64,000 nt of DNA from Janibacter limosus NBRC 16128 (lineage in GTDB: Bacteria > Actinomycetota > Actinomycetes > Actinomycetales > Dermatophilaceae), in NCBI RefSeq assembly GCF_001570985.1, contig NZ_BCSS01000001.1, positions 114,061 to 178,060 on the forward strand, in the 5' to 3' direction. The notes below the pieces were generated by a model that was given only the letters and a program-made list of their open reading frames with translations, was not told the DNA's origin and made no database searches. The translations under genes and the position numbers were made by a program. Positions 56,443-64,000 of the stretch are shown piece after piece. The stretch's first letter is position 1. Every line of letters begins with the position of its first letter.

Positions 56443-57623
56443 GTGACGAATCCTTCGACGAGCGCCCAGAGGTCATCCCAGCGGGCACCGAGCAGTTGGA
56501 GGGTGGCTTGCCCGGTCGGCGTCGACCAGAGGGCGACAAAGAGGGAGAGCAGGCAGACGACGGCCAGGCCGACGAGCGACCACGACGAGATCCGGGTGCG
56601 GTAGAGACGGCTGACGCCCTTGGCGTCGATGAGCTTGCTGCCGACCCGCAGTCGGGTGAGGAAGGTGCTCGACATCCCCGCCCGCCCCTTGTCCAGGAAC
56701 TCGACGAGCGTGGCGTGGGTGCCGACCGCCACGATGAGCATCGCCCCCTTGTCGTCGGCGAGGAGCATCGCGATGTCCTCGCTGGTGCCCATCGCCGGGA
56801 AGACCACCGGGGTGCCCCCCAGCGCTTCGACCCGGGCGACCCCGGGCGCCCGACCGTCGCGGTAGGCGTGCACGACGACCTCTGCCCCACTGGTCAGCAC
56901 AGCATCGGACACCGAGTCCATGTCGCCCACGATGATGTCCGGCCGGTGCCCGGCCTCGACGAGTGCGTCTGCACCCCCGTCGACACCGATGAGGATCGGC
57001 TTGTACTCACGGATGTAGTGGCGAAGGGCGGCCAGGTCCTCCTTGTAGTGGTACCCCCGCACCACGATGAGGACGTGCCGATCGAGCATGTCCGTCGCGA
57101 TCTCGGGCACGCCGACACCGTCGAAGAGCAGGTCGCGCTCCTGGTTGATGTACTCCATGGTGTTGGCGGCGAAGGCCTCGAGCTGCTGGCTCAGACCGGC
57201 CCGCGCAGAGTCCATCGTCTCCTTCAGCGCGTCCAACTCCCACCTCTGGCCGACGAAGGACTCACCGTTGGCGAGGTGCAGCACATCCCCGTCGACGCTC
57301 GCCGGGACACCGTCCTTGAGCCGGTCCATGAGCGTGTCGTCGTCGACATCGATGAGCGGGATGTCGGCATCCAGGAGGATCTGTGGACCGACATTGGGGT
57401 ACCTGCCGCTGATGGAGCGGCCGGCGTTGACCACGGCCGCAGGGCGGCGCGCGACGAGCGCCTCACCGCTCACGCGGTCGATGTCGGTGTGATCGATGAC
57501 CGCGATGTCGCCCTGCCGCAGACGCTTGGTCAGGTCCTTGGTCCGTCGGTCGACCCTCACGGGACCGCTGAGACCGGGCAGGGCCGGCTCACGGGACGTG
57601 TCACGGGTCAGTCGAATGGCCAT
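56439..57623 (-). CDS. steA: Putative cytokinetic ring protein SteA
   Basis: 394 aa. A thiamin-pyrophosphokinase-like catalytic fold is visible (GVDGGADALVEAGHRPDIIV ... GDMDSVSD, about residues 195-225), preceded by an N-terminal domain with RQGDIAVIDHTDIDRVSGE and a helical linker, and followed by a C-terminal transmembrane helix (SSWSLVGLAVVCLLSLFVALW). Corynebacterial SteA works with SteB in cell separation. Start ATG 57623, or ATG 57632 nine bases upstream. The stop overlaps mctB (ATGA), as in mycobacteria (Rv1697-Rv1698). Confidence 0.9.
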   Translation of the reverse strand: MAIRLTRDTSREPALPGLSGPVRVDRRTKDLTKRLRQGDIAVIDHTDIDRVSGEALVARRPAAVVNAGRSISGRYPNVGPQILLDADIPLIDVDDDTLMDRLKDGVPASVDGDVLHLANGESFVGQRWELDALKETMDSARAGLSQQLEAFAANTMEYINQERDLLFDGVGVPEIATDMLDRHVLIVVRGYHYKEDLAALRHYIREYKPILIGVDGGADALVEAGHRPDIIVGDMDSVSDAVLTSGAEVVVHAYRDGRAPGVARVEALGGTPVVFPAMGTSEDIAMLLADDKGAMLIVAVGTHATLVEFLDKGRAGMSSTFLTRLRVGSKLIDAKGVSRLYRTRISSWSLVGLAVVCLLSLFVALWSTPTGQATLQLLGARWDDLWALVEGFVT

Positions 57624-57654
57624 CCGGTGCATCGTCCCACGAAGCCGTGGACAA

Positions 57655-59388
57655 TCAGCGACGACACTGCTGGAGCAGCTCCTCCGCATGCCGCAGACCG
57701 ACGCTGGTGTCGTCCCCACCCATCATCCGGGAGAGCTCGGCGAGACGCTCGTCACCGTCGACCTGTCGCACCCCGCTGGAGGTGACCTGGTCACCGTGGG
57801 CCTTGTGCACCACGAGGTGTCGGTCCGCGTGTGCGGCCACCTGCGCCAGGTGCGTCACGACGATGACCTGGCTGGTGCGGGCCAACGCGGCCAGACGTGC
57901 GCCCACGTCGAGCGCGGCCCTGCCCCCGACGCCGGCGTCGACCTCGTCGAAGACGAAGGTGGGGACCTGGCTGCCCGTCGTGCCAGCCGTGGCGACCTCG
58001 ATGGCCAGCATGATCCGGCTGAGCTCACCGCCCGAGGCCGCCTTGGCGACCGATCGTGGCGGAGTACCTCGGTTGGCAGCGACCCGCACCTCGACGGAGT
58101 CGGCGCCGTCCGCGGTGACTCGCAGCGTCTCTCCGGATCCGGTGATCACCTCGACGGCGCCCTCGTCGGAGCGCGGCTCCACGACGACCTCGACCCGGGC
58201 CTTGGGCATGCCCAGATGGGCGAGCTCGTCCTCGACGGCGCTGGACAGGCGGGTCGCGGCGGCCACGCGGGCCCGGGTCAACGCCCCTGCCGCAGCCACC
58301 AGGCTCTCTGCCGACTCGCTCACCGTGCGGGTCAGCTCCTCGATCCGATCGTCTGCCCCCTGCAGCCCGAGCAGCCGCTGCCGTGCCTCGTCGCGGTGCC
58401 GCAGCACGGCGTCGACGTCCTCGCCGTACCGGCGGGTGAGGTCCCGGACGGCGGCGATCCTGGACTGCGTCGTCGACAGCCGCGCCGGGTCCACCTCGAT
58501 GTCGGCGGCATAGGCGGACAGGTCGGCCGCCAGCTCCGAGGCGAGGACACCGACCTCTGCCAGCCGTCGCTGCAGGTCGCCCAGCCGGGGATCATGCTCG
58601 ACCAGGCGGGCCAGTTCCTCGCCCGCCCGGGCGATGCGACCGACGACATCGTCGCCGGCGAAGCTGTCCTGGTCGGAGAGCAGTCGGTGCGCTGTGTCGG
58701 TGCCGGTCCGCAGCTCCTCGGCGTGGCCGAGCCGCTCGGCCTCACCGGCCAGCTCGGCGTCCTCACCGGCCACCGGGTCGACCGCGTCGATCTGCTCGAG
58801 CTGGTGGGTGAGCAGCTCGATCTCCTGCAGGCGCGTGCGTTCGCTCTCGACGAGCTGGGTCAGCTCCCCCTTCGCCTGCTGCCACTCGCGGAAGGCGGCT
58901 GCGACCGCGACCACGGCCGAGCCCACGTCGTCGCCACCGAAGGCGTCGAGCAGCGCGCGATGCTGGGCGGGGCGCTTCAACCGCCACTGGTCAGCCTGCC
59001 CATGGACGGCGACGAGCCCCTCGCCCAGCTCGGTGAGGACCCCGATCGGTGCCCGGCGACCGCCCACGTGGGCGCGGCTGCGTCCCGCGGCGGAGACCGT
59101 GCGGCTGAGGAGCAGCTCCGGCTCGTCGGCGACACCACCGGCGTCGGCGGCCGTCTGCCGGGCGAGGTGATCCTCGGCCAGCTCCAGCTCGGCCTCGACG
59201 AAGGCTTCCTCGCTGCCCGTGCGCACCAGTGCCGCATCGGCTCGCCCACCGAGGACGAGCCCGAGGCCGGTGACGACCATCGTCTTGCCGGCGCCCGTCT
59301 CACCCGTGACGACGGTCAGCCCCGGGTGCAGGGAGAGGGTCGCGTCCTCGATGACGCCGAGGTCGCGGATGTGCAGCTCGCGCAGCAT
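57655..59388 (-). CDS. recN: DNA repair protein RecN
   Basis: SMC-like ATPase of double-strand-break repair. 577 aa: Walker A GETGAGKT (29-36) in the N-terminal LRELHIRDLGVIEDATL domain, a central coiled-coil (about 170-370), and the C-terminal ABC half with signature KAASGGELSRIMLAIEVA, Walker B VPTFVFDEVDAGVGGRAA and the VTHLAQVAAHAD switch. ATG 59388 lies one base after the nadK stop. No LexA-like operator is apparent, so expression probably comes from the tlyA-nadK transcript. Confidence 0.96.
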   Translation of the reverse strand: MLRELHIRDLGVIEDATLSLHPGLTVVTGETGAGKTMVVTGLGLVLGGRADAALVRTGSEEAFVEAELELAEDHLARQTAADAGGVADEPELLLSRTVSAAGRSRAHVGGRRAPIGVLTELGEGLVAVHGQADQWRLKRPAQHRALLDAFGGDDVGSAVVAVAAAFREWQQAKGELTQLVESERTRLQEIELLTHQLEQIDAVDPVAGEDAELAGEAERLGHAEELRTGTDTAHRLLSDQDSFAGDDVVGRIARAGEELARLVEHDPRLGDLQRRLAEVGVLASELAADLSAYAADIEVDPARLSTTQSRIAAVRDLTRRYGEDVDAVLRHRDEARQRLLGLQGADDRIEELTRTVSESAESLVAAAGALTRARVAAATRLSSAVEDELAHLGMPKARVEVVVEPRSDEGAVEVITGSGETLRVTADGADSVEVRVAANRGTPPRSVAKAASGGELSRIMLAIEVATAGTTGSQVPTFVFDEVDAGVGGRAALDVGARLAALARTSQVIVVTHLAQVAAHADRHLVVHKAHGDQVTSSGVRQVDGDERLAELSRMMGGDDTSVGLRHAEELLQQCRR

Positions 59389-59389
59389 G

Positions 59390-60304
59390 TCAGCTCCCGG
59401 CCCGGCTGCGGCCGCGCCAGCCGTGGACGGACAGGTCGAACTTGGCGACCAGCCGGTCGGTGAAGGGCGAGCTGCTCAGTCGGGCGAGACGGACCGGCTG
59501 CGCGGAGCGGCTGACCTCGATGCGGGCCCCGGGAGGCAGGTCGACCGCTCGGCGCCCGTCACACCAGAGGACACCATGGCCCTCGGTGCCGGGCACGAGG
59601 TCGACAGCCAGGTCCGACGTCGGTGCGACGACGAGCGGCCGGGCAAAGAGCGCGTGCGCGCTGATCGGGACGACCAGCATGGCCTCGACCCCGGGCCAGA
59701 CGACCGGCCCGCCAGCGGAGAAGGCGTAGGCGGTCGACCCGGTCGGGGTGGCCATGACGACACCGTCGCAGCCCCACGTGGACAGGGGGCGACCATCGAT
59801 CTCGACGGTCAGGACGAGCATCCGCTCGCGCGAAGCCTTTTCGACGGTGACCTCGTTGAGCGCCCAGCTGCGGGAGATCTCGCGCCCTTGGTGCGTGGCG
59901 ACGACATCGAGCGCCATCCGCTCCTCGACGTCATAGGCCCGCCCGACGATGTGGTCGACGGTCGCGTCGACATCCTCACGCTCGGCCTCGGCGAGGAACC
60001 CGACATGCCCGAGGTTGACGCCCAGCACCGGGACATTGGCGCTCCGCGCCATCTCGGCGCCGCGCAGGATCGTCCCGTCGCCGCCGAGGACGACGACGAG
60101 CTCGACGTCACGGGCAGGATCTTCGCCGTCGTGGACGGCAACCGCCGGGTGGCGAGCCAGGATGGTGTCAGCGAGCTCGCCCGCGGGCAGACGGACCTCG
60201 ATGCCGGCCTCGGCCAGTCGGTCAGCGACGCCCAGGGCGACCTCGAGCGCCTCGGCTCGGCCCGGGTGCGCGAGCAGCAGCACCCGTCGCGGGGTCGAAG
60301 TCAT
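59390..60304 (-). CDS. nadK: NAD kinase
   Basis: Phosphorylates NAD to NADP. 304 aa: ATP/phosphate motif VVLGGDGTILRGAEMA, NLGHVGFLAEAE, ALNEVTVEKASRER and the conserved glycine loop TPTGSTAYAFSAGGPVV. I use ATG 60304, which overlaps the tlyA stop (ATGA) and has a strong GGAGGAGGAG ribosome site; the frame extends 17 codons upstream without support. tlyA-nadK-recN is a conserved actinobacterial trio (Rv1694-Rv1696). Confidence 0.95.
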   Translation of the reverse strand: MTSTPRRVLLLAHPGRAEALEVALGVADRLAEAGIEVRLPAGELADTILARHPAVAVHDGEDPARDVELVVVLGGDGTILRGAEMARSANVPVLGVNLGHVGFLAEAEREDVDATVDHIVGRAYDVEERMALDVVATHQGREISRSWALNEVTVEKASRERMLVLTVEIDGRPLSTWGCDGVVMATPTGSTAYAFSAGGPVVWPGVEAMLVVPISAHALFARPLVVAPTSDLAVDLVPGTEGHGVLWCDGRRAVDLPPGARIEVSRSAQPVRLARLSSSPFTDRLVAKFDLSVHGWRGRSRAGS

Positions 60305-61107
60305 CGCTCCTCCTCCTGCGTCAGCTCGTGCGCGATCACCTGTAGAGCCTGCCACGTCAGCCCCTCCCCAGTGCGCCGGGTCAGGTGCACGAGGTACTCG
60401 TGGTTGCCCTCTCCCCCGCGCAGGGGGCTGCGGGTCAACCCGTGCACGCCGAAGCCGACCTCAGCGGCTGCGGCGAGGACGTCCTCGATCGCCTCACGAC
60501 GTGCAGCAGGGTCGGACACCACGCCACGACGTCCGAGTCGGTGCCGACCGACCTCGAACTGCGGCTTGATGAGCAGCACCGCGTCTCCCTGCGCCGTGAG
60601 CAGCCCGTGGATCTCGGCCAGCACGAGACGAAGGGAGATGAAGCTCAGGTCTCCCACCGCGAGATCGACCGCGCCCGCGATGTCGTCGGGCGTCAGTCCG
60701 CGGATCGTCGTCCCGCTGCGGTCGACCACCCGTGGGTCCGCAGCAATCTCCGGAGCGAGCTGGTCGTGACCGACATCGAGCGCGATGACATGCGCCGCGT
60801 CGCGCTCGAGGAGCACCTGGGTGAAGCCGCCCGTGCACGCGCCGATGTCGATGCATCGGCGTCCGGCGACGGGGATGTCGAAGTCAGTCAGTGCGCCGAC
60901 GAGCTTGCCGGCCGCACGCCCGACCCAGTGGTCCCGGTCGGATCGCACTTCGATCTCGTCGTCTGGTCGCACCCGCAGCGAGATCTTGGTGGCCACGACA
61001 CCGCCGACGGCGACCTCTCCGGCCTCGACGAGCTCTCGTGCTCGTGTCCGGCTCCGCGCGAGGCCACGCTGGACGAGGGCGACATCCAGTCGCGTCGTCT
61101 CGGCCAC
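60301..61107 (-). CDS. tlyA: 16S/23S rRNA 2'-O-methyltransferase TlyA
   Basis: Methylates rRNA ribose (16S C1409 and 23S C1920 in mycobacteria), which sensitises ribosomes to capreomycin. 268 aa, the same length as the M. tuberculosis protein. N-terminal S4 RNA-binding domain (RLDVALVQRGLARSRTRARE, VAVGGVVATKIS), FtsJ-like methyltransferase with SAM motif CIDIGACTGGFTQVLLE and later VDLAVGDLSFISL, LLIKPQFEVG. GTG 61107 begins 4 nt after the stop of the small acidic protein gene. Confidence 0.96.
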   Translation of the reverse strand: MAETTRLDVALVQRGLARSRTRARELVEAGEVAVGGVVATKISLRVRPDDEIEVRSDRDHWVGRAAGKLVGALTDFDIPVAGRRCIDIGACTGGFTQVLLERDAAHVIALDVGHDQLAPEIAADPRVVDRSGTTIRGLTPDDIAGAVDLAVGDLSFISLRLVLAEIHGLLTAQGDAVLLIKPQFEVGRHRLGRRGVVSDPAARREAIEDVLAAAAEVGFGVHGLTRSPLRGGEGNHEYLVHLTRRTGEGLTWQALQVIAHELTQEEER

Positions 61108-61111
61108 CGCG

Positions 61112-61378
61112 TCAGGACCCGAGGTCGGACAAGCGCGAGGTGAGCGTGGTGTGCACCGCGTCCCCGGCGGCCAGCACCGCATCGAGATCTGCCGTGTCCA
61201 CGCCCGCCAGGTCATCCAGCACGGCGTCGACGACGAGGTCGCCGGTCTGCGGGGTGGTGCCGTGCGCGCCCCCGGGCGCGGACTGTGCGGTGACAGAGTT
61301 CTCGGGCGCAGTCGGCACGGCCGTCGCAGTCGGTGGAGGTCCGGGCCTCGGAGCGGACGGGAGCGGCACCTCAGGCAT
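61112..61378 (-). CDS. Small conserved acidic protein (Rv1693-like)
   Basis: 88 aa. The first half is Pro/Ala-rich and likely disordered; the second half (TGDLVVDAVLDDLAGVDTAD ... VHTTLTSRLSDL) is a two-helix region resembling the small protein encoded before tlyA in mycobacteria. Function unknown; its constant place between the HAD phosphatase and tlyA suggests a conserved partner role. ATG 61378 overlaps the upstream H1-like gene by 8 nt. Confidence 0.65.
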   Translation of the reverse strand: MPEVPLPSAPRPGPPPTATAVPTAPENSVTAQSAPGGAHGTTPQTGDLVVDAVLDDLAGVDTADLDAVLAAGDAVHTTLTSRLSDLGS

Positions 61379-61880
61379 CGGGCAGCACGCTCAGAGTCGG
61401 CGCCGGGGCCGACGTGGCGGTCTTCTTCACTGCCTTCTTGGCCGTCTTGGCGGGCGTCGTGGCCGCCTTCCTTGTCGTCTTCTTCGCCGTCTTCTTGGCC
61501 GGTGACGTGGTCGCCTTCGTGGCGGTCCTCTTCTTGGCCGAAGCCGGCTTCGCTGGTGCCTTGCGTGCAGGCGCCGCCTTCTTCGTGCTGGTGTTGCGAG
61601 GAGTGGTCTTCTTTCGCGGCGTCGTGCGCGTGGTGCTCACCTGCGCCTCGCTCGTCGTGGCGGGCTCGGACCGGCGCGCCCGCAGGGTGGCGCTCAGAGC
61701 GTCCAGGTCTGCCTGCTCCTCGTCCGGCCATGCAGACGCATCGGCGTCGCGCTCGTGCATCGGCGGGACCGCAGTCGCGACCAGCAGCGTGTCTGCCAGT
61801 CGGACGACGTCGAGGGCCCGGTCCAGGGTCGTCTCGGTCATCTTCAGGCCCAGATGGATCAGTCCGCGTACAGGGTCCAC
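61371..61880 (-). CDS. Protein with histone-H1-like Lys/Ala-rich tail
   Basis: 169 aa from GTG 61880, with GAGGAG about 5 nt upstream (TTG 61892 is in frame but overlaps the ribosome site). Residues 1-70 form a short helical domain (GLIHLGLKMTETTLDRALDV) ending in an acidic stretch; residues about 85-160 are Lys/Ala/Thr/Pro repeats such as PAKKTAKKTTRKAATTPAKT. Such tails bind DNA or RNA non-specifically, as in bacterial H1-like proteins and the HupB tail. Target unknown. Confidence 0.7.
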   Translation of the reverse strand: MDPVRGLIHLGLKMTETTLDRALDVVRLADTLLVATAVPPMHERDADASAWPDEEQADLDALSATLRARRSEPATTSEAQVSTTRTTPRKKTTPRNTSTKKAAPARKAPAKPASAKKRTATKATTSPAKKTAKKTTRKAATTPAKTAKKAVKKTATSAPAPTLSVLPDA

Positions 61881-61909
61881 GTCACTCCTCAAGTTGGCTG
61901 CAGACCACG

Positions 61910-62893
61910 CTACCCGCTGGTCAGGAGCTCCCCCGCCTCATCCCCGCGGAGGTGGCCGGCGTCGACCGCCGCCCACAGCGCGTCGAGCGACGCCCGGACT
62001 GCATTGATGTCATCGCCCTCGACGACCAACCCATCGGCTGTCAGGCGCGCTCGCGCTGTGCCGCGTGTGTACCAGTCCCCGTCACGCACCGCCGCCGGGT
62101 ACTCCTCGAGCAGGCCGCGCAGGTCGGTCACGATGAAGTCAGGACGAAGCTCTCGAGGCGCAGCTGCAGCGTCAGCGGGTCCATGGACCCCCGTCAGGAC
62201 GAGCGCGCCGGACATCCCCGTCACGACGGCGCCGCGGATGTCCGTCTCGAGACGGTCCCCCACCGCGATCATCCGCGACGGTGCGATGCCCAGCACCTCG
62301 GCAGCCATCTGGTACATCGGCGGATGCGGCTTGCCGATGACCTCCGCGTCGACATCGACCGCCATGCGGACAGCCGCGACCAGCGAACCATTACCCGGCG
62401 CCGGGCCGCGCTCCGTCGGCACGGTGGCATCGTCGTTCGTGGCCACCCACCGCGCTCCGGCGCGGATGGCATGAGCCGCTTCAGCGAGGTCCGCGGCAGT
62501 CACGGCATGGCCGAAGCCCTGCACGACCGCCACGGCGAGCTCGCCGTCAGAGTCCACCGGCCGGAGTCCGGCCGCACGCAGCGCCTCCCCCACACCCGGA
62601 CCTCCGATGGCCAGGACCGGACTACCCGAAGGGAGGTCACGAGCGAGCACCCTCGCTGCGGCCTGCGAGGAGGTGAGCACCGCATCATCGGTGGTGTCGA
62701 CCCCGAGGCGACGCAGGTGCTCACCGACGTCATGAGGCGTCCGCGATGCGTTGTTCGTTGCGAAGACCACGGGGACGTTCAGGGCGCTGAGCGTCTCCGG
62801 TGCATGCGCGATCGCACGATCTCCCGCATAGACGACACCGTCCAGGTCACAAACTAGTCCGGCAAAGCGTCCCGCCAGGCCCCCCGCCGTCAC
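61910..62893 (-). CDS. HAD-IIA family phosphatase (NagD/Rv1692-like)
   Basis: 327 aa. Motif I VCDLDGVVYAGDRAI (Asp16/Asp18), motif II VFATNNASRTPHDVG, a C2 cap domain, Lys motif VIGKPHPPMYQMAAEVLG and motif IV AVGDRLETDIRGAVVTGM. The mycobacterial homologue Rv1692 is a glycerol-3-phosphate phosphatase; the same activity is likely here but not provable. An extra C-terminal helical region (about 275-327) is beyond the basic fold. GTG 62893 overlaps the TPR gene stop (GTGA). Confidence 0.88.
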   Translation of the reverse strand: MTAGGLAGRFAGLVCDLDGVVYAGDRAIAHAPETLSALNVPVVFATNNASRTPHDVGEHLRRLGVDTTDDAVLTSSQAAARVLARDLPSGSPVLAIGGPGVGEALRAAGLRPVDSDGELAVAVVQGFGHAVTAADLAEAAHAIRAGARWVATNDDATVPTERGPAPGNGSLVAAVRMAVDVDAEVIGKPHPPMYQMAAEVLGIAPSRMIAVGDRLETDIRGAVVTGMSGALVLTGVHGPADAAAAPRELRPDFIVTDLRGLLEEYPAAVRDGDWYTRGTARARLTADGLVVEGDDINAVRASLDALWAAVDAGHLRGDEAGELLTSG

Positions 62894-63918
62894 GACTCCT
62901 GGGAGCCTGCCCCGTCGTGGCTTCCGGGATCCTGCGGCAGGTCGACCTCTTCCAGACGGATGCCGTCGAGCTCGTCGACCCGCTCGATCGCATCGGTCTC
63001 ACCGTCCTGATCTGCAACGGCTGCCTTGGCGAACCACGCACGTGCGTCATCGCTCCGGCCGACATCGAGGAGGGCATCGGCATAGGCGTACCAGACACGC
63101 GCAGCCCACGGCTTCGTGGCGACCTTGTCCACCTGGCCCTGGAGAGCGAGCACCGCCGCCTGCGGCTGACCCATGTCTCGACGGATCCCCGAACCCACGA
63201 TGAGCAGCTCGACCTGCTCCTCCTGCCCGAGGTGACGCGCCTCCGGCGACCCCAAGAGCTCCAGCGCGCGGGCCGGACGACCCAGGCCACGCTCGCAGTC
63301 AACCATGAGGGGCAGCAGGTGCGAGGACCCGCTGAGACGACGCACGGTGCGGAACTCGGTCAGCGCACGCGCAAAGTCACCCATGCGATAGGCGACGAAC
63401 CCCAGGGCTTCACGCGCCGCCGGCACCCGGCCTGCTCGGCGGACGGCAGTCTCAGCGTGGGCCAACGCCCCATCGAGGTCCTCGGCCTCGAGCAGTGCCG
63501 CAACCATGACCAGGTGCTGGGCCACTCCCTCGGCATTTTCCTTGCTCAGGGTGCGCAACTGCTGGCGCACGCTGCGGTCGATCTCCGCTCCCGTCACCTC
63601 GGGGGCGATCGCGGGTTCCGGCTTTCGCCCTTCCTTGGGCACGAGACGAGAGCCACCGCGGTTGTCGTCGTCCTCTCGGTTGGCACCACCACGCTCGGGC
63701 CGAGGGCCCGAACGGGATCCATCGCCGCGACCCCCACGATCGTCACGGCGGTCATCGCGGCGATCCCAGCCGCCACGTCCTCCGCGGTCATCGCGACCAC
63801 CGCCACGCGACGGGCCTCCTGGTCGACCACCGCCACTGGGGCGTCCACCGCCACTGCGCTCGGGGCGCCCACCGGACGCACCTCGGCCACGGTCCGGCCT
63901 GCTCGACCTCTCGTCCAC
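62890..63918 (-). CDS. TPR protein with RGG-rich disordered N-terminus
   Basis: 342 aa. Residues 1-110 are Arg/Gly/Asp repeats (GGGRPGGPSRGGGRDDRGGR, RDDRRDDRGGRG), resembling eukaryotic RGG boxes. The rest is a helical repeat region: EDLDGALAHAETAVRRAGR, ALGFVAYRMGDFARALTEFR, GLGRPARALELLG and DALLDVGRSDDARAWFAKAA are TPR-like units. Corresponds to Rv1691 upstream of the HAD phosphatase. Start GTG 63918 with AGAGG upstream; TTG codons at 63924 and 63927 are alternatives. Function unknown, possibly RNA binding. Confidence 0.78.
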   Translation of the reverse strand: MDERSSRPDRGRGASGGRPERSGGGRPSGGGRPGGPSRGGGRDDRGGRGGWDRRDDRRDDRGGRGDGSRSGPRPERGGANREDDDNRGGSRLVPKEGRKPEPAIAPEVTGAEIDRSVRQQLRTLSKENAEGVAQHLVMVAALLEAEDLDGALAHAETAVRRAGRVPAAREALGFVAYRMGDFARALTEFRTVRRLSGSSHLLPLMVDCERGLGRPARALELLGSPEARHLGQEEQVELLIVGSGIRRDMGQPQAAVLALQGQVDKVATKPWAARVWYAYADALLDVGRSDDARAWFAKAAVADQDGETDAIERVDELDGIRLEEVDLPQDPGSHDGAGSQES

Positions 63919-63945
63919 GTCCAACAACCTCTCTCGACCTGGTGC

Positions 63946-63975
63946 CCCTGTCAGGGCAACACTCCCCCTAAGGGG
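63946..63975. repeat. Two small palindromes upstream of the TPR gene
   Basis: CCCTG-T-CAGGG (63946-63956) and CCCCT-A-AGGGG (63965-63975), centres 19 nt apart, in the last 82 nt of the window. They may be an operator pair or part of a terminator for a gene beyond the window. Nothing else is recognised between 63919 and 64000. Confidence 0.3.
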
Positions 63976-64000
63976 CCATGAATGCAACACAAACACTTCA

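Overview
The window is a gene-dense chromosomal stretch of a high-GC (about 70% by eye) actinobacterium. Gene content and codon use fit the order Micrococcales, probably near Intrasporangiaceae/Dermatophilaceae, but the genus cannot be fixed from this sequence. The actinobacterial markers are mihF beside gmk, a PriA without ATPase motifs, SteA and MctB beside recN, tlyA, GTG/TTG starts, and many genes whose -10 box lies so close to the start codon that the mRNA should be leaderless. I see no rRNA or tRNA gene, insertion sequence, prophage or CRISPR array.

Layout. (1) Positions 1-18220, minus strand: pyrR-pyrB-pyrC-carA-carB-pyrK-pyrD-pyrF (complete UMP synthesis), then mihF-gmk-rpoZ-coaBC-metK-priA-fmt-rsmB; rsmB runs off the left edge. 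A PyrR-binding hairpin covers the pyrR ribosome binding site. (2) 18338-23814: a divergent metNIQ methionine importer with its own AT-rich promoter and operator-like repeat, then NUDIX, AI-2E-type permease, nusB and efp on the minus strand. (3) 23892-30500: an accessory block (secreted lipase, FMN-binding glutamate-synthase-like protein, ABC exporter, divergent two-component system) lying between efp and aroB, which are close neighbours in many actinobacteria. (4) 30526-40181, minus: aroB-aroK-aroC-aroE-mltG-ruvX-alaS-rarA, covering most of the shikimate pathway, cell-wall glycan release, Holliday-junction/rRNA maturation and alanyl-tRNA synthesis. (5) 40200-45361, plus: a coupled export cassette (MMPL, GNAT, FUSC) and a NUDIX gene. 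(6) 45399-48617, minus: HAD hydrolase, aspS, ADP-ribose-type NUDIX. (7) 48691-50211, plus: an exported two-domain protein of unknown function. (8) 50227-63918, minus: pyrG, a glycosyltransferase, MurJ-like flippase, MraY-like transferase, mctB, steA, recN, nadK, tlyA, a small acidic protein, a histone-H1-tailed protein, a HAD-IIA phosphatase and an RGG-rich TPR protein. Without the three envelope genes this matches the mycobacterial Rv1691-Rv1700 order.

How the genes work together. Most are housekeeping: pyrimidines and CTP, SAM, CoA, NADP, aromatic amino acids, translation and rRNA modification. Overlapping stop/start codons couple most of them translationally. My best candidate for an undescribed system is the envelope cluster between pyrG and recN: SteA (cytokinesis), MctB, a reduced MraY/WecA-like phosphoglycosyltransferase, a MurJ-family flippase and a GT4 glycosyltransferase. 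Together these look like a lipid-linked glycan assembly line tied to division. Other unexplained signals are about 21 copies of the 9-mer CGAAGGGGG, a recurrent TANNNT-(6-8 nt)-start promoter geometry, and several long perfect inverted repeats.
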